Shown here: positions 1 to 9,670 of the stretch, piece after piece | Layout: each line of letters opens with the position of its first letter | How positions within the stretch are numbered: the first letter of the stretch is position 1 | Source: RUG13091 sp045113315 | GTDB lineage: Bacteria > Bacillota_I > Bacilli_A > RFN20 > CAG-826 | DNA length: 64,000 bases | Direction of reading: 5' to 3' | NCBI GenBank assembly: GCA_045113315.1 | Contig: JBGUIX010000006.1 | Span: 268,295 to 332,294 of the forward strand | Translations under genes and position numbers: made by a program | Notes under the pieces: generated by a model | The model's database searches: none | What the model saw: only the letters and a program-made list of their open reading frames with translations | What the model was told of the DNA's origin: nothing

Positions 1-359
1 GGATTAACAAATATCGCTTCTGGATGGAAAGAGATATTTTTACTTCTCGCTTGTCCCACCATTAAGAAATAGGTAGTTTTCGAACAATATACCGGTGCTG
101 GAGCGGCGCTATAAAAATATTTTAAGCCGGACATCGATTCGTCATGGCCATGCGTAATAATATAAGCTTTAATACGATTCTTATTTTTAATAAGATAATC
201 AGGGTTTGGGGCGATATAGTCCACTCCTGGAATGGTTTTATCAGGTAAAGATGTACCACAATCTAATACGAAAATATCATCGTTAATTTCAACGACGTAA
301 CAATCACGACCATTTTCGTCTAATCCAGCGAGTGCAAAAACTTTAACTAAATCCGCCAT
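1..359 (-). CDS. RNase J-family metallo-beta-lactamase, partial (RNase J2-like)
   Basis: This is the N-terminal 119 residues of a protein that continues past the left edge. The start is the ATG complementary to 357-359, preceded by a GGGGGAATGT ribosome site. The sequence follows the RNase J N-terminus closely (VFALAGLDENGRDCYVVE, then VLDCG, then GVDYIAPN). The family carries out 5'-3' exonuclease and endonuclease mRNA decay in Bacillota. The metal-binding motif, normally HGHxDH, here reads HGHDES at residues 70-75, so the last His and the expected Asp position are changed. Degenerate motifs of this kind are typical of RNase J2-type paralogues that act as partners of RNase J1. The C-terminal beta-CASP part is outside the window. 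Family assignment is firm; the J2 role is inference. Confidence 0.8.
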   Translation of the reverse strand, partial: MADLVKVFALAGLDENGRDCYVVEINDDIFVLDCGTSLPDKTIPGVDYIAPNPDYLIKNKNRIKAYIITHGHDESMSGLKYFYSAAPAPVYCSKTTYFLMVGQARSKNISFHPEAIFVN

Positions 360-430
360 TACATTCCCCCTATATTTAGATCATTGACTATGTCTAATAT
401 CTAATCAAATTATATCTTTTTACTAAAAGA

Positions 431-772
431 TTAATCAATATTTTTTGTGATGAGTAAATCAACACCTAAACCGAGGATGTCTTTTTTAACAACATCTCCG
501 ATATGAGTGGGTGCGCTAACACTTAATTTATTGATCTCATCCATCAGTTCAAAAATTTTCCCTTTTGGAATCGCTCCACTAGTTTTCACGGAAACTAATA
601 AATCATCACGATTATTCACTCTCACTGAGGAGGTGATTGTTCTCACTGGATTAGTTAATTCGCTAATCGCATATTGTTTGCCTCTAGGACAGGTATTACC
701 GGTGACGTTCATATTATCATCAACGCTTAAACGGCAGCCTCTTGGGCAGATAATACATGTAAATTCCTTCAT
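431..772 (-). CDS. DUF1667 cysteine-motif protein of the glycerol-3-phosphate oxidoreductase cluster
   Basis: A 113-residue protein opening with a cysteine motif (C6-x2-C9-x3-C13) and a further CPRG at about residue 28, the layout of DUF1667. These small proteins are nearly always encoded beside GlpA-like and GlpB-like flavoproteins in anaerobic Bacillota, and a metal or iron-sulfur role is usually supposed. Here it is the last of three genes, two bases after the GlpB-like gene, with a GAGAGATAATT ribosome site overlapping that gene's end. It probably works with the two upstream flavoproteins; its exact role is unknown. Confidence 0.8.
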   Translation of the reverse strand: MKEFTCIICPRGCRLSVDDNMNVTGNTCPRGKQYAISELTNPVRTITSSVRVNNRDDLLVSVKTSGAIPKGKIFELMDEINKLSVSAPTHIGDVVKKDILGLGVDLLITKNID

Positions 773-774
773 AA

Positions 775-2022
775 TTATCTCTCCTCAAGTCTCAAAGAGA
801 CTTCTTTATCAACATTCGCTAATTTGTCCTTGCTTAATTTGACCATCACCATTTCACTTGGAATAAGGACTGGTTTAAACATTTTAGCGACTAATTCACC
901 ATTACTTTCAATGATTAAATTGACGTCTTTTACCGGTTTTCTGACACGGAATTTAAAGGTCACATCTTCTTCATTATCTTTATTGATTTCTTGTGGTACG
1001 ACATAGGAAATACCATCTTTTGGGGTAACCACAATTTTCTCACCACGTTTGAGTTCACCTTTTAAATATTCCGCTGCACCATGACCAGCTAATCGACCTT
1101 CATCAGTCACGAAGTCGACGACGTCATGAACATGCAAACAGTTACCAGCGGAGAAGATGCCTTCGATCATGGTTTCCATATGTTCATTAACTTTAGCGCC
1201 TTTTGTGGAGCTAGTTGGGCAATCTATATAATCTAATAAGGATATATAAGGAATTAAACCAACCGAAAGAATTAAAGTATCACATTCGATTTCCATCTCA
1301 GTTCCTGGGATAAATTGCATCTTTTCATCAACCGCGGATAAAATGACTTTCTCTAAACGGTCTTTACCGATGACTTTAGAGACACTTCTACTTAAGTAGA
1401 GAGGAATATTATAATCGTTTAAACATTGAGCAATATTACGGTTTAAACCATTACTATATGGCATTATTTCACTAACACAGATGACTTTGGCGCCTTCAAG
1501 GGTTAATCTTCTGGCCATAATTAAGCCGATATCACCACTACCTAAGATGACCACTCTTTTACCACATAAATAACCGTGGATATTTAAATATTTTTGAGCG
1601 GTACCAGCGGTAATGATGCCAGAGCATCTATCACCTGGGATTTGAATGGCGCCTGCTCCCCTTTCATAGCAGCCTGTGGCCATCACAATAGCTTTCGCTT
1701 GTATTTTGATAACGCCTTCTTTTTTGCTTGATATAGTCACGACTTTGTTTCTAGTCATATCGATGACCATAGAAGAGGTCATATAAGGAATTCTTAATTC
1801 CTCGACTTGAGCGACAAATCTCGCTAAATATTCTGGACCAGATAATTCTTCTTTAAATTCAGTTAATCCAAAACCGTTGTGAATACATTGGTTTAAGATG
1901 CCACCTAAATTTTCATCTCTTTCGACGATTAAGATATCATTAATTCCTTCTTTTTTAGCTTGGATAGCCGCAGCCATTCCGGCAGAGCCACCACCGATAA
2001 CTAATAAATCAACTGTTCTCAT
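775..2022 (-). CDS. NAD(P)/FAD-dependent oxidoreductase (GlpB-like partner)
   Basis: A 415-residue pyridine-nucleotide-disulfide oxidoreductase-type flavoprotein. An FAD-binding Rossmann motif starts the protein (VIGGGSAGMAAA at about residues 8-19), a second dinucleotide motif GSGDIGLIMARR lies near residue 160, and a conserved FSAGNCLHVHDVVDFVTDEG segment lies near residue 290, with a beta-rich C-terminal extension. There is no CxxxxC redox disulfide, so it is not a thioredoxin or lipoamide reductase. It lies between the GlpA-like and DUF1667 genes with 1-2 base spacings, so the three are almost certainly cotranscribed and form one cytoplasmic oxidoreductase passing electrons from glycerol-3-phosphate. 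The substrate is inferred from context. Confidence 0.85.
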   Translation of the reverse strand: MRTVDLLVIGGGSAGMAAAIQAKKEGINDILIVERDENLGGILNQCIHNGFGLTEFKEELSGPEYLARFVAQVEELRIPYMTSSMVIDMTRNKVVTISSKKEGVIKIQAKAIVMATGCYERGAGAIQIPGDRCSGIITAGTAQKYLNIHGYLCGKRVVILGSGDIGLIMARRLTLEGAKVICVSEIMPYSNGLNRNIAQCLNDYNIPLYLSRSVSKVIGKDRLEKVILSAVDEKMQFIPGTEMEIECDTLILSVGLIPYISLLDYIDCPTSSTKGAKVNEHMETMIEGIFSAGNCLHVHDVVDFVTDEGRLAGHGAAEYLKGELKRGEKIVVTPKDGISYVVPQEINKDNEEDVTFKFRVRKPVKDVNLIIESNGELVAKMFKPVLIPSEMVMVKLSKDKLANVDKEVSLRLEER

Positions 2023-2023
2023 C

Positions 2024-3466
2024 TTATCTGCCCCCTTTGATCTTCTCTAATAGGATTGGTGAAAATTCACCATCATAGTTAATCTCTAACGGAGAGATTC
2101 CATAATACTTGGCTAAGATTAAAACGACACGTGGTTGACAGAAACCACCTTGGCATTTGCCAAATCCTGCTCTTGTTCTTCTTTTTAGAGCTTTCACAGA
2201 ATGAGGTGGATTACTTCTTGATAAAACATCGAGAATTTCTCCTAATGTTACCTTCTCACAATTACAGATGATTTCACTATAATTTTCATGTTCATTGGAG
2301 AATTTATAATTATCTTCTCTCATCTCATTATATAAACGATGATATTTTCTTACTTTTGGATTATAGTTAGCCTTTTCTTTCAGAGAAAGAATTGGTTTTA
2401 CTAATTCTTCGACAACATATTGACCAATGGCTGGAGAAGAGACAAATCCTGGAGATTCAATACCACCGACATTGATAAAATTTTTATCTTTTTTACTATA
2501 TTCAATGACAAAGTCATGTCTAGTGCATGTTGGTCTATTACCCGCAAAGACACGGATCACTTGATTAAATGGAATGGATGGGACCATTTCACTAGCTTGA
2601 GCTCTAACATTCTTTAAAGTTGGTGGATCGGTACGATAATCATCTTTTTCATCGGTTAATTCACTAGATGGACCAACTAAATAGTTTCCGGATGTCGTCA
2701 TCGTTACTAAAATACCTTTACCTTTTTCACTTGGAAGAGGGAAGATAACGTGATTCACTAATCCTTCTTTATAATGATCTAATACAAAGTATTCACCTTT
2801 ACGAGGAGTGATTTTCCAATCAATAGGTTCCACCATTTCGGCGATCTTATCAGCGTAGCAACCAGCCGCGTTAATAACGACCTTAGAATAGAATTCTTCC
2901 TTTTGGGTTTTGACTTTATAATAGTCGCCTTCTTTAACAATGGATTCTACTTCTTCATTTAAGAATAATTTCACCCCGTTATCGACGGCGTTTTCAACAG
3001 CATGGACCACGAAATTAAAGACGTCCACAATTCCAGCGGTTGGGGCTAATAAAGCACCTTTTACATTTGGATTGATGTTTGGTTCCATCTTTTTCACTTC
3101 TTCAGCGCTTAATAATTTCACTTCCACACCATTTTGTTTACTTCTTTCCGCTAATTCCTTTAATAAAGGAAGTTGTTCGTCATATAAGGCGACGGTTAAA
3201 GAACCAACACGGTAGAAATTTACATCTAAATCCTCACAAATCTCATCGAACATCTTATTACCAAGAACATTAAATTTCGCTTTGTTTGTTCCAGGTAATG
3301 GGTCGTATCCGGAGTGGACGATTGCACTATTCGCGTTACTTGTTAAATTACCGACATCATTTTCCTTATCTAATAAGGCCACTTTGACATCGTATTTGGC
3401 TAGATTTCTAGCAATCATGGCACCTGTAACACCAGCGCCGATGATTAATACATCAAATCTTTCCAT
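2024..3466 (-). CDS. GlpA-like FAD-dependent glycerol-3-phosphate dehydrogenase with BFD-like [2Fe-2S] domain
   Basis: A 480-residue DAO-family flavoprotein. FAD-binding GAGVTGAMIAR is at residues 11-21, the DAO fold runs to about 365, and a C-terminal BFD-like domain carries four cysteines (CNCEK, then CQGGFCQPR) expected to hold a [2Fe-2S] cluster. This architecture matches anaerobic GlpA-type dehydrogenases, which oxidise sn-glycerol-3-phosphate to dihydroxyacetone phosphate; related proteins act on L-2-hydroxyglutarate. It is the first gene of the trio. No glpC-like membrane anchor or glpK/glpF is in the window, so the electron acceptor is unclear. Confidence 0.85.
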   Translation of the reverse strand: MERFDVLIIGAGVTGAMIARNLAKYDVKVALLDKENDVGNLTSNANSAIVHSGYDPLPGTNKAKFNVLGNKMFDEICEDLDVNFYRVGSLTVALYDEQLPLLKELAERSKQNGVEVKLLSAEEVKKMEPNINPNVKGALLAPTAGIVDVFNFVVHAVENAVDNGVKLFLNEEVESIVKEGDYYKVKTQKEEFYSKVVINAAGCYADKIAEMVEPIDWKITPRKGEYFVLDHYKEGLVNHVIFPLPSEKGKGILVTMTTSGNYLVGPSSELTDEKDDYRTDPPTLKNVRAQASEMVPSIPFNQVIRVFAGNRPTCTRHDFVIEYSKKDKNFINVGGIESPGFVSSPAIGQYVVEELVKPILSLKEKANYNPKVRKYHRLYNEMREDNYKFSNEHENYSEIICNCEKVTLGEILDVLSRSNPPHSVKALKRRTRAGFGKCQGGFCQPRVVLILAKYYGISPLEINYDGEFSPILLEKIKGGR

Positions 3467-3479
3467 AATTCCCCCTCTT

Positions 3480-5075
3480 CTATAGTAATGGAGTGATTAA
3501 TTTCACAATTGAGCAGAACCAACGGGTTCCTCTTTTTAGTTTAAAGTTAGTTGGGACGAGTTCACTTTGAGCAATCATTTCATCAAAATCTTCTCTAATA
3601 TCTTTGCAACATGGAGTTTTATATAATAAAGTTCCGCATTCAAAGTGATGCACTAGACTTCTAAAATCAAAATTGATCGTGCCCACGAAAGCTAATTGAT
3701 CATCCGCTAGCATGGTTTTCATATGGTTAAATCCAGGTTTATAAATATGGATCTTCACACCTGAGGCTAATAAGTAATGGAAATGGGATTTCGCCACTGC
3801 GTAAACCGCTTTTTTATCTGGGATGCCAGGCAAAATCAGATGAACATCCACTCCTCTTAAAGAAGCATTTCTTAAAGCGTCCAATAAGGAATAGGTTGGA
3901 ACTAAATAAGGAGTAGAAATATAAACACTCTTTTTTGCAAAGTTAAGAATATTAATATAATTCTGTTCACCGATTAAGGCATCATCGATGCCACCAGGAC
4001 CATCACCGAAAGGCATGACATAACCAGGTTCATCGAATTTTTCATAATCATATAATAAATATTTATTATAGTCAGATACTGTACCAGTACATAAATTGTA
4101 ATTTTGTAAGAAGGTAACGATTAAATTATTGATGGCTTGACCTTCAATTTTCACCATCGTATCTTTCCAATAACCGAATCTTTTGATGATGTTAGCGTAT
4201 TCATCCGCTAAATTGATACCACCGGTAAAAGCCATTTGGTGGTCGATGATGACAATCTTGCGGTGATCACGGTTATTATAAACTCCAGATAATAAAGGTC
4301 TAAATGGGTGAAATTTATAAGCTTTAATTCCGTATTTTGCTAATTTTCTGGGGGTGAAATAAGATATATTTCCACCTGAACCCATATCATCATAGACAAT
4401 TCTCACATCCACTCCTTCAAGGGCTTTTTGTTTTAAAACCTCTTGAACTTCACTCCACATCTTTCCATCAGTGATAATGAAAAATTCAATGAAGATAAAT
4501 TCTTTGGCTTGTTTTAAACCTTCGATAAAAGCCGGGAAGAAATCCTCACCTTTTTTATAATAGGTGACACGATTATTTTTATGGACTCCTAATAAGGTGG
4601 TGTTATGGATATATTTAAAGGTTCCAGTAGCATCATCGAGTTCATTTTGAATGAGTCTTTTTTCTTCTTCATTTCTTACTAAGAAATGTGCGTTATAAGC
4701 ATTCTTTGTAGCGGAAATAATTAGTTTATCCTTTTTCCTTAGACCGTGATTACCAAAAATCAAATAGATGATTGATGTAAAAAACGGTAAAAGAAGCATA
4801 CCGACAATCCAAGGAATCTTAAATTCTGGATCTTCTTCTTTATTGACGATCTTAAAGAAAATTATTAATCCAACGATGAAAGCGATAATTTTAAATAAGA
4901 TGTAAGAGAGAATCGTAATTGCGGCGGCTATCGGGTTATTCTCATCGAGCAAACCTATTTGTACCAAAAAATCTTCTAAATAGAATTGAACAAAAATTAA
5001 AAAAGCAATTTCTAATAAGAGGAACAAAAAGATAAACACTGTTCCTGAAAAAATAAATCTAAAAAATTTCTTCAT
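3480..5075 (-). CDS. cls: cardiolipin synthase (phospholipase D family)
   Basis: A 531-residue membrane enzyme joining two phosphatidylglycerol molecules into cardiolipin plus glycerol. Three hydrophobic segments occupy roughly the first 130 residues (the first begins within the initial 20). Two phospholipase D motifs follow: HRKIVIIDHQMAFTGG in the middle, and HMKTMLADDQLAFVGT near residue 455, each providing the catalytic His and Lys. Length and order match bacterial ClsA-type enzymes. It lies 13 bases upstream of the GlpA-like gene and may share its transcript, linking phospholipid and glycerol-phosphate metabolism. Confidence 0.93.
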   Translation of the reverse strand: MKKFFRFIFSGTVFIFLFLLLEIAFLIFVQFYLEDFLVQIGLLDENNPIAAAITILSYILFKIIAFIVGLIIFFKIVNKEEDPEFKIPWIVGMLLLPFFTSIIYLIFGNHGLRKKDKLIISATKNAYNAHFLVRNEEEKRLIQNELDDATGTFKYIHNTTLLGVHKNNRVTYYKKGEDFFPAFIEGLKQAKEFIFIEFFIITDGKMWSEVQEVLKQKALEGVDVRIVYDDMGSGGNISYFTPRKLAKYGIKAYKFHPFRPLLSGVYNNRDHRKIVIIDHQMAFTGGINLADEYANIIKRFGYWKDTMVKIEGQAINNLIVTFLQNYNLCTGTVSDYNKYLLYDYEKFDEPGYVMPFGDGPGGIDDALIGEQNYINILNFAKKSVYISTPYLVPTYSLLDALRNASLRGVDVHLILPGIPDKKAVYAVAKSHFHYLLASGVKIHIYKPGFNHMKTMLADDQLAFVGTINFDFRSLVHHFECGTLLYKTPCCKDIREDFDEMIAQSELVPTNFKLKRGTRWFCSIVKLITPLL

Positions 5076-5152
5076 ATATCTAACACCAAAATCAATTTTA
5101 GCACATTATCTTATTAATAGTTTCTATTAATTTTAAAAATCATAAAAATAAA

Positions 5153-5187
5153 TCAAAAAAGAAAAGCCTAAACATTAGTCTAGGCTT
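5153..5187 (-). terminator. intrinsic terminator of pnp
   Basis: Minus-strand hairpin AAGCCTAGAC / GTTTAGGCTT with a TAAT loop, followed by TTCTTTTTT. It lies just past the pnp stop codon. Confidence 0.85.
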
Positions 5188-5193
5188 AATTTC

Positions 5194-7395
5194 TTATTTC
5201 TTAAATTTTCTTGGACCCTTATGAGAATTATCGGGACGGGATTGATGTTCCATTCTCGCTGGTCTTTCTTCAAAGTTTTCTGGTTTTTCAACGAATTCTT
5301 TATGGGAAACTTTGACTTTTCCTTTATCATCGATTTCCACGACTCTCACTTTGATGACATCGCCAACTTTAACGACGTCACTAGCTTTATTAATAAAGCC
5401 CCAGCCTAATCTTGAAACGTGGCATAATCCTTCAACGTTACCGAATAAGTGGACAAACGCGCCATATTCTTCAACACGGGTAACTTCACCCTCGAAGTCT
5501 TCACCAACTTTAGCTTCTCTAACGATATCTAAGATCATTTGTTTAGCTTTGTTGATGACTTCTCTATCCATGTGGTAAAGAGTAACTTGACCGTTATCTT
5601 CGATATCGATCTTCACGTTATCGCATTTAGCGATGATATCGTTAATGACTTTACCGCCTGTACCGATGACTTCTCTAATCTTATCGACGTCAATCATGAA
5701 GGTATCCATCTTAGGAGCATATTTACCGACATCTGGTCTTGGTTCAGAGATGGTTTTAGCCATAACTTCTCTAATTTTCGCTCTAGCTTCATTAGCTTGG
5801 GCTAAAGCTTCACGTAAGACTTCTTTAGTAACACCTTTAATCTTGATATCCATTTGTAAGGCAGTAATACCTTTAGCGGTACCCGCAACCTTGAAGTCCA
5901 TATCACCGAAGTGATCTTCTAAACCTTGAATATCAGTAAGGATGGTATATGGGTGTTTACCATCGAGTGGACCAGAAGTAATTAAGCCCATAGCAATACC
6001 ACTGACCATGGCTTTAATTGGGACACCTGCCGCCATTAAGGACATACAGGAAGCACAGATACTAGCTTGTGAGCTAGAACCATTACTTTCCACGACTTCC
6101 GCGACAGTTCTAATGGTGTATGGGAACTCTTCTTCGCTTGGGATGACATAGCTTAATGCTCTTTCACCTAAAGCACCATGACCGATTTCTCTTCTTCCTG
6201 GAGAACCCATTCTACCGACTTCACCAACAGAATATGGAGGGAAGTTATAATGATGCATCCAGTGTTTGGTTTCTTCTGGAGTTAAATTATCGATGATTTG
6301 TTCATCGCTTTTCGCACCTAATGTGGTAATGGAGATAACTTGTGTTTGACCACGAGTGAACATCGCACTACCGTGAACTCTTGGTAATAAATCGATTTGA
6401 GCGTCTAATGGACGAATTTCATCAACTTTACGACCATCAGGTCTAATCTTTTCTTCAGTAATTAATCTTCTAACTTCGTTAGCGACTAAAATTTCTAAAG
6501 TTTCGTTGACCATGTGCATGACTTTTTGATGAGTTTTTTCATCTGGATAAGGACGTGCATCATAATCATCTAAAATTTCATCTTCGATAGCAGCGATCGC
6601 ATCTTGTCTTTCGAGTTTATCAAAGATAGAGATAGCTTTCTTTAATCTTTCGTTAGCTCTTTCGGTGACATCCTTTTCGATTTCAGGATCGCACTTATAA
6701 AGTTCGATTTCTCTTTTTGGACGACCGATTTCTTTAATGATTTCTTCTTGCCAAGCACATAATTTTTTAATAGCTTCGTGACCGAACATTAAAGCATCTA
6801 ACATTTCTTCTTCACTTAATTGATCCGCACCGGCTTCGACCATGTTAATGGCTTCTTTTGTACCAGCGACAGATAAGTTCAAATCGCTCTTTTCTTTTTC
6901 AGCAACGGTTGGATTAATGATGAATTTACCATTCACTCTACCGACTTGAACACCAGCGATAGGACCATCAAATGGAATATCGGAGATGCCTAATGCCAAG
7001 GAAGAACCTAACATAGCGGTCATTTCTGGTGTGCAGTCTTGATCCACAGACATCACTGTGTTAACGATTTGCACTTCGTTTCTAAAACCTTCAGAGAACA
7101 TTGGTCTAATTGGACGATCAATTAATCTGGCGGTTAATGTGGCATGTTCACCAGCTCTACCTTCTCTTCTTAAGAAGGAACCTGGGATTTTGCCAACTGC
7201 GTATTGCTTTTCTTCATAACCAACTGTTAGCGGGAAGAAATCACCTTCTTTAGGTTCATCTGAGCAACACGCTGTGGAAAGAACAACTGTGTCGTTTAAT
7301 CTCACGAGGACAGCGCCGTCAGCTTGTTTGGCAATTTCGCCAGTTTCGACGACGAATTTCTTTCCTTCGAATTCTAATTCGAATACTCTTTTCAT
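5194..7395 (-). CDS. pnp: polyribonucleotide nucleotidyltransferase (PNPase)
   Basis: A 733-residue phosphorolytic 3'-5' exoribonuclease using phosphate to release nucleoside diphosphates. Two RNase PH domains are separated by an all-helical linker. The second core carries FTRGQTQVISITTLG, SFPPYSVGE-type residues and GRREIGHGALGERAL. KH and S1 RNA-binding domains follow (IREVIGTGGKVIND near residue 565; EGEVTRVEEYGAFVHLF near 630). The length is normal. It sits downstream of rpsO, the usual Bacillota order, with a terminator between the two, so it probably has its own promoter in 7396-7470 or depends on readthrough. Confidence 0.97.
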   Translation of the reverse strand: MKRVFELEFEGKKFVVETGEIAKQADGAVLVRLNDTVVLSTACCSDEPKEGDFFPLTVGYEEKQYAVGKIPGSFLRREGRAGEHATLTARLIDRPIRPMFSEGFRNEVQIVNTVMSVDQDCTPEMTAMLGSSLALGISDIPFDGPIAGVQVGRVNGKFIINPTVAEKEKSDLNLSVAGTKEAINMVEAGADQLSEEEMLDALMFGHEAIKKLCAWQEEIIKEIGRPKREIELYKCDPEIEKDVTERANERLKKAISIFDKLERQDAIAAIEDEILDDYDARPYPDEKTHQKVMHMVNETLEILVANEVRRLITEEKIRPDGRKVDEIRPLDAQIDLLPRVHGSAMFTRGQTQVISITTLGAKSDEQIIDNLTPEETKHWMHHYNFPPYSVGEVGRMGSPGRREIGHGALGERALSYVIPSEEEFPYTIRTVAEVVESNGSSSQASICASCMSLMAAGVPIKAMVSGIAMGLITSGPLDGKHPYTILTDIQGLEDHFGDMDFKVAGTAKGITALQMDIKIKGVTKEVLREALAQANEARAKIREVMAKTISEPRPDVGKYAPKMDTFMIDVDKIREVIGTGGKVINDIIAKCDNVKIDIEDNGQVTLYHMDREVINKAKQMILDIVREAKVGEDFEGEVTRVEEYGAFVHLFGNVEGLCHVSRLGWGFINKASDVVKVGDVIKVRVVEIDDKGKVKVSHKEFVEKPENFEERPARMEHQSRPDNSHKGPRKFKK

Positions 7396-7469
7396 TCTTT
7401 TACCTCTTTTTCAAAATATATACGTGTTAATTATATTCAAAATAAAACTCATGTAAAGAGTTTTATAAA

Positions 7470-7494
7470 TAAAAAAAATCACCTTGCGGCGATT
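7470..7494 (-). terminator. intrinsic terminator of rpsO
   Basis: Minus-strand stem AATCGCC / GGTGATT closed by a GCAA (GNRA) tetraloop and followed by TTTTTT. It separates rpsO from pnp. Confidence 0.88.
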
Positions 7495-7514
7495 CTTTTA
7501 ACTTGTTAACTAGA

Positions 7515-7784
7515 TTATTTACGTAATCCGAGTTCGACAATGAGCTTTAAGTAAGCTTCACGATCGGTTCTAATCAAATAGTCTAATAAACTACGACGTT
7601 GACCGACTAAGACGCTTAAGGCACGTTTGCTGGAAGCGTCATTATGGTTCGCTTTCATGTGTGCGGTTAAAGCTTTGATTTGTTCGGTTAATAATGCGAC
7701 TTGGACTTGGACTGAACCGGTGTCTTTTTCGTTTTTACCGAACTTCTTAACGAGTTCTGCTTTTCTTTCTTTAGTTAAAGCCAT
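7515..7784 (-). CDS. rpsO: 30S ribosomal protein S15
   Basis: An 89-residue ribosomal protein that binds 16S rRNA early in 30S assembly. The full family sequence is present: KFGKNEKDTGSVQVQVALLT, then HMKANHNDASSKRAL and VGQRRSLLDYL. A strong ribosome site (AGGAGGAAAC) precedes the ATG. The order ribF-rpsO-pnp is typical of Bacillota. S15 commonly represses its own translation through a structured leader. Confidence 0.98.
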   Translation of the reverse strand: MALTKERKAELVKKFGKNEKDTGSVQVQVALLTEQIKALTAHMKANHNDASSKRALSVLVGQRRSLLDYLIRTDREAYLKLIVELGLRK

Positions 7785-7880
7785 AACTGTTTCCTCCTAT
7801 AAATTTTCTTAACTAACTCCCGGGTAAACGTTGAGGAATCGATTATCTGAGGGATAGTCGCCGAGATATATATTACAAGT
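7785..7880 (-). promoter_or_regulatory. possible structured rpsO leader
   Basis: The 100-base gap before rpsO holds a minus-strand hairpin CGACTATC / GATAATCG (one mismatch, loop CCTCA) between the end of ribF and the rpsO ribosome site. Autoregulatory S15 leaders are known upstream of rpsO in several phyla. I cannot match this one to a named class. Confidence 0.3.
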
Positions 7881-7889
7881 TATGCAATA

Positions 7890-8789
7890 TTATTGCAAAA
7901 GTTTTTTCGCTTTTTGTTTATCTTTATTTAATTGTTTCTTTAATTCTTCTAAGTTTTCAAACTTCATTTCATCACGTATATAACGCACAAATTCGACGAA
8001 TATATTCTTACCATACAAATTCTCATCAAAATCTAATAAATGGACTTCGATAATTGGCTTACTTAAAGGACTAACTGTGGGGTGTGTGCCAACATTAATA
8101 ATGGCTTTATATTTTTTACCAAAGACAATTCCATAACCAATATAGACACCAACTTTAGGGTAGATATATTCATATTCCAAAGATAGATTAGCGGTTGGAA
8201 ATTCGATTTTCTGACCGTTTTTTAAACCCACCATAACCGTGCCGTTAATACGATAAGGACGTCCGAGCATTTCGTTAACTATTTCCATTTCGCCAGACTT
8301 AATTAAATTAATAATATTTCTCGATGAAATCTTCTGATTTTGATAAATCTCAAAATCTATGATTTTCACATTGAAAAATCTCTTCAGATAAGTTGGATCA
8401 CCTTCCGCCCGGACACCGAATCGATAATCTGGGCCACAAACGACTTCAATTGGATTAATAGGTAGAAGAACTTTATCGATAAATTCATCCTTCGTGGCGT
8501 TCATTACTTCTTTATCAAAATCCATGACGAAGAAATAATCCACTCCCATATCTTCAAATAAGTCAGCTTTATCTGAGATTGAAGTAATACACATATCAGA
8601 GGTCTTATAACCCATCACGTAAGCTGGTGAAGAATTAAAAGATAACACTCCTAACTTATAACCTTCTTTTCTAGCTTTTTTTATCAAGGATTGATGACCT
8701 AAATGAACACCATCAAAGAAGCCTAAACATAGGACTAAATCAGGATATGATTTTAGTTTATCTCCTAATCTAAATTGAATGATTTCCAT
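7890..8789 (-). CDS. ribF: bifunctional riboflavin kinase / FAD synthetase
   Basis: A 299-residue RibF converting riboflavin to FMN and then FAD. The N-terminal nucleotidyltransferase domain has CLGFFDGVHLGHQSLI (about residues 21-36) and a conserved FVMDFDKE. The segment ISSRNIINLIKSG leads into the C-terminal kinase domain, with LGRPYRINGTVMVGLKNG, FPTANLSLE (kinase PTAN motif) and KVGVYIG. It follows truB by one base, so truB-ribF form an operon, the usual Bacillota arrangement. Confidence 0.95.
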   Translation of the reverse strand: MEIIQFRLGDKLKSYPDLVLCLGFFDGVHLGHQSLIKKARKEGYKLGVLSFNSSPAYVMGYKTSDMCITSISDKADLFEDMGVDYFFVMDFDKEVMNATKDEFIDKVLLPINPIEVVCGPDYRFGVRAEGDPTYLKRFFNVKIIDFEIYQNQKISSRNIINLIKSGEMEIVNEMLGRPYRINGTVMVGLKNGQKIEFPTANLSLEYEYIYPKVGVYIGYGIVFGKKYKAIINVGTHPTVSPLSKPIIEVHLLDFDENLYGKNIFVEFVRYIRDEMKFENLEELKKQLNKDKQKAKKLLQ

Positions 8790-9641
8790 CTAGTTTATGC
8801 CCCTTACACTGATAAATTTGCCGTCTTGATATTTATATATCGCTCGGATGTTTTTCTCTTTATCGGCTATTAATACTATATCACGACTCATCGATAATTT
8901 TTCATCAAAGATGAGACCATGACTAGCGTGGAAGGCATCTTTATCATTTACTATTTCAATTGGTGTGGTTTTTGATAATATCTCATAACTATCGATAAGT
9001 TTATCTTCGCTTACTTCAGTGATATCGATGGCATTTTCAATATTAAAAGGTCCGACTTTTGTTCTTCTTAAAGAAATGAGATGACCGATGTTATGGAGTT
9101 TTTTAGCGATTTCTTCGCCTAAAACTCTTATATAGGTACCTTTACTCACCTTTGTTCTAAAAGTAATCTCATCATCTTTATAATTTAGTAATTCTAATTC
9201 ATAGATATTGATATCTCTAGAGGGTCTATCAACTTCAATACCTTGCAATGCAAGATGAAATAATTTTTGCCCTTTATATCTGACCGCAGACACCATCGGT
9301 GGTACTTGTTTTTGTGGTCCTAATAACTCTTTAAAAACTTCTAATATTTTCTCTTTTGTGGGCCTAACCACTTCTTTTTCTTCGATAATCTCATTAGTCT
9401 TATCACCAGATATTGTTCTAAATCCAAGTTTTAATGTCGCAATATATTCTTTATCCAATCCTTCTAAGCAGACGTTTAACTTAGTTGCGCTACCAATAGA
9501 AACTAAAAGTAAACCTGTCGCAAAGGGATCAAGTGTCCCACTATGACCGACTTTGTTAATATGAAAAATATGGGAGATTTTAGTGACTACATCACGACTT
9601 GTCCATCCCTCTTTTTTATCAATTAAGAAAAAACCGTTCAT
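8790..9641 (-). CDS. truB: tRNA pseudouridine(55) synthase
   Basis: A 283-residue TruB isomerising U55 in the T-loop of tRNAs. It opens with GFFLIDKKEGWTSRDVV. The catalytic Asp lies in KVGHSGTLDPFATGLL (about residue 38), and VPPMVSAVRYKGQKL and VSKGTYIRVLGEEI follow as in the family. It is the first gene of the truB-ribF pair and is divergent from the TtcA-GNAT gene, only 29 bases apart. Confidence 0.96.
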   Translation of the reverse strand: MNGFFLIDKKEGWTSRDVVTKISHIFHINKVGHSGTLDPFATGLLLVSIGSATKLNVCLEGLDKEYIATLKLGFRTISGDKTNEIIEEKEVVRPTKEKILEVFKELLGPQKQVPPMVSAVRYKGQKLFHLALQGIEVDRPSRDINIYELELLNYKDDEITFRTKVSKGTYIRVLGEEIAKKLHNIGHLISLRRTKVGPFNIENAIDITEVSEDKLIDSYEILSKTTPIEIVNDKDAFHASHGLIFDEKLSMSRDIVLIADKEKNIRAIYKYQDGKFISVRGIN

Positions 9642-9670
9642 ACTTTTAATTTATCTTTTTAGATAATATA

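Noticed and set aside
507..842. Plus-strand frame opposite the DUF1667 gene
   Set aside because: Antisense shadow of a conserved gene with clear cysteine motifs.
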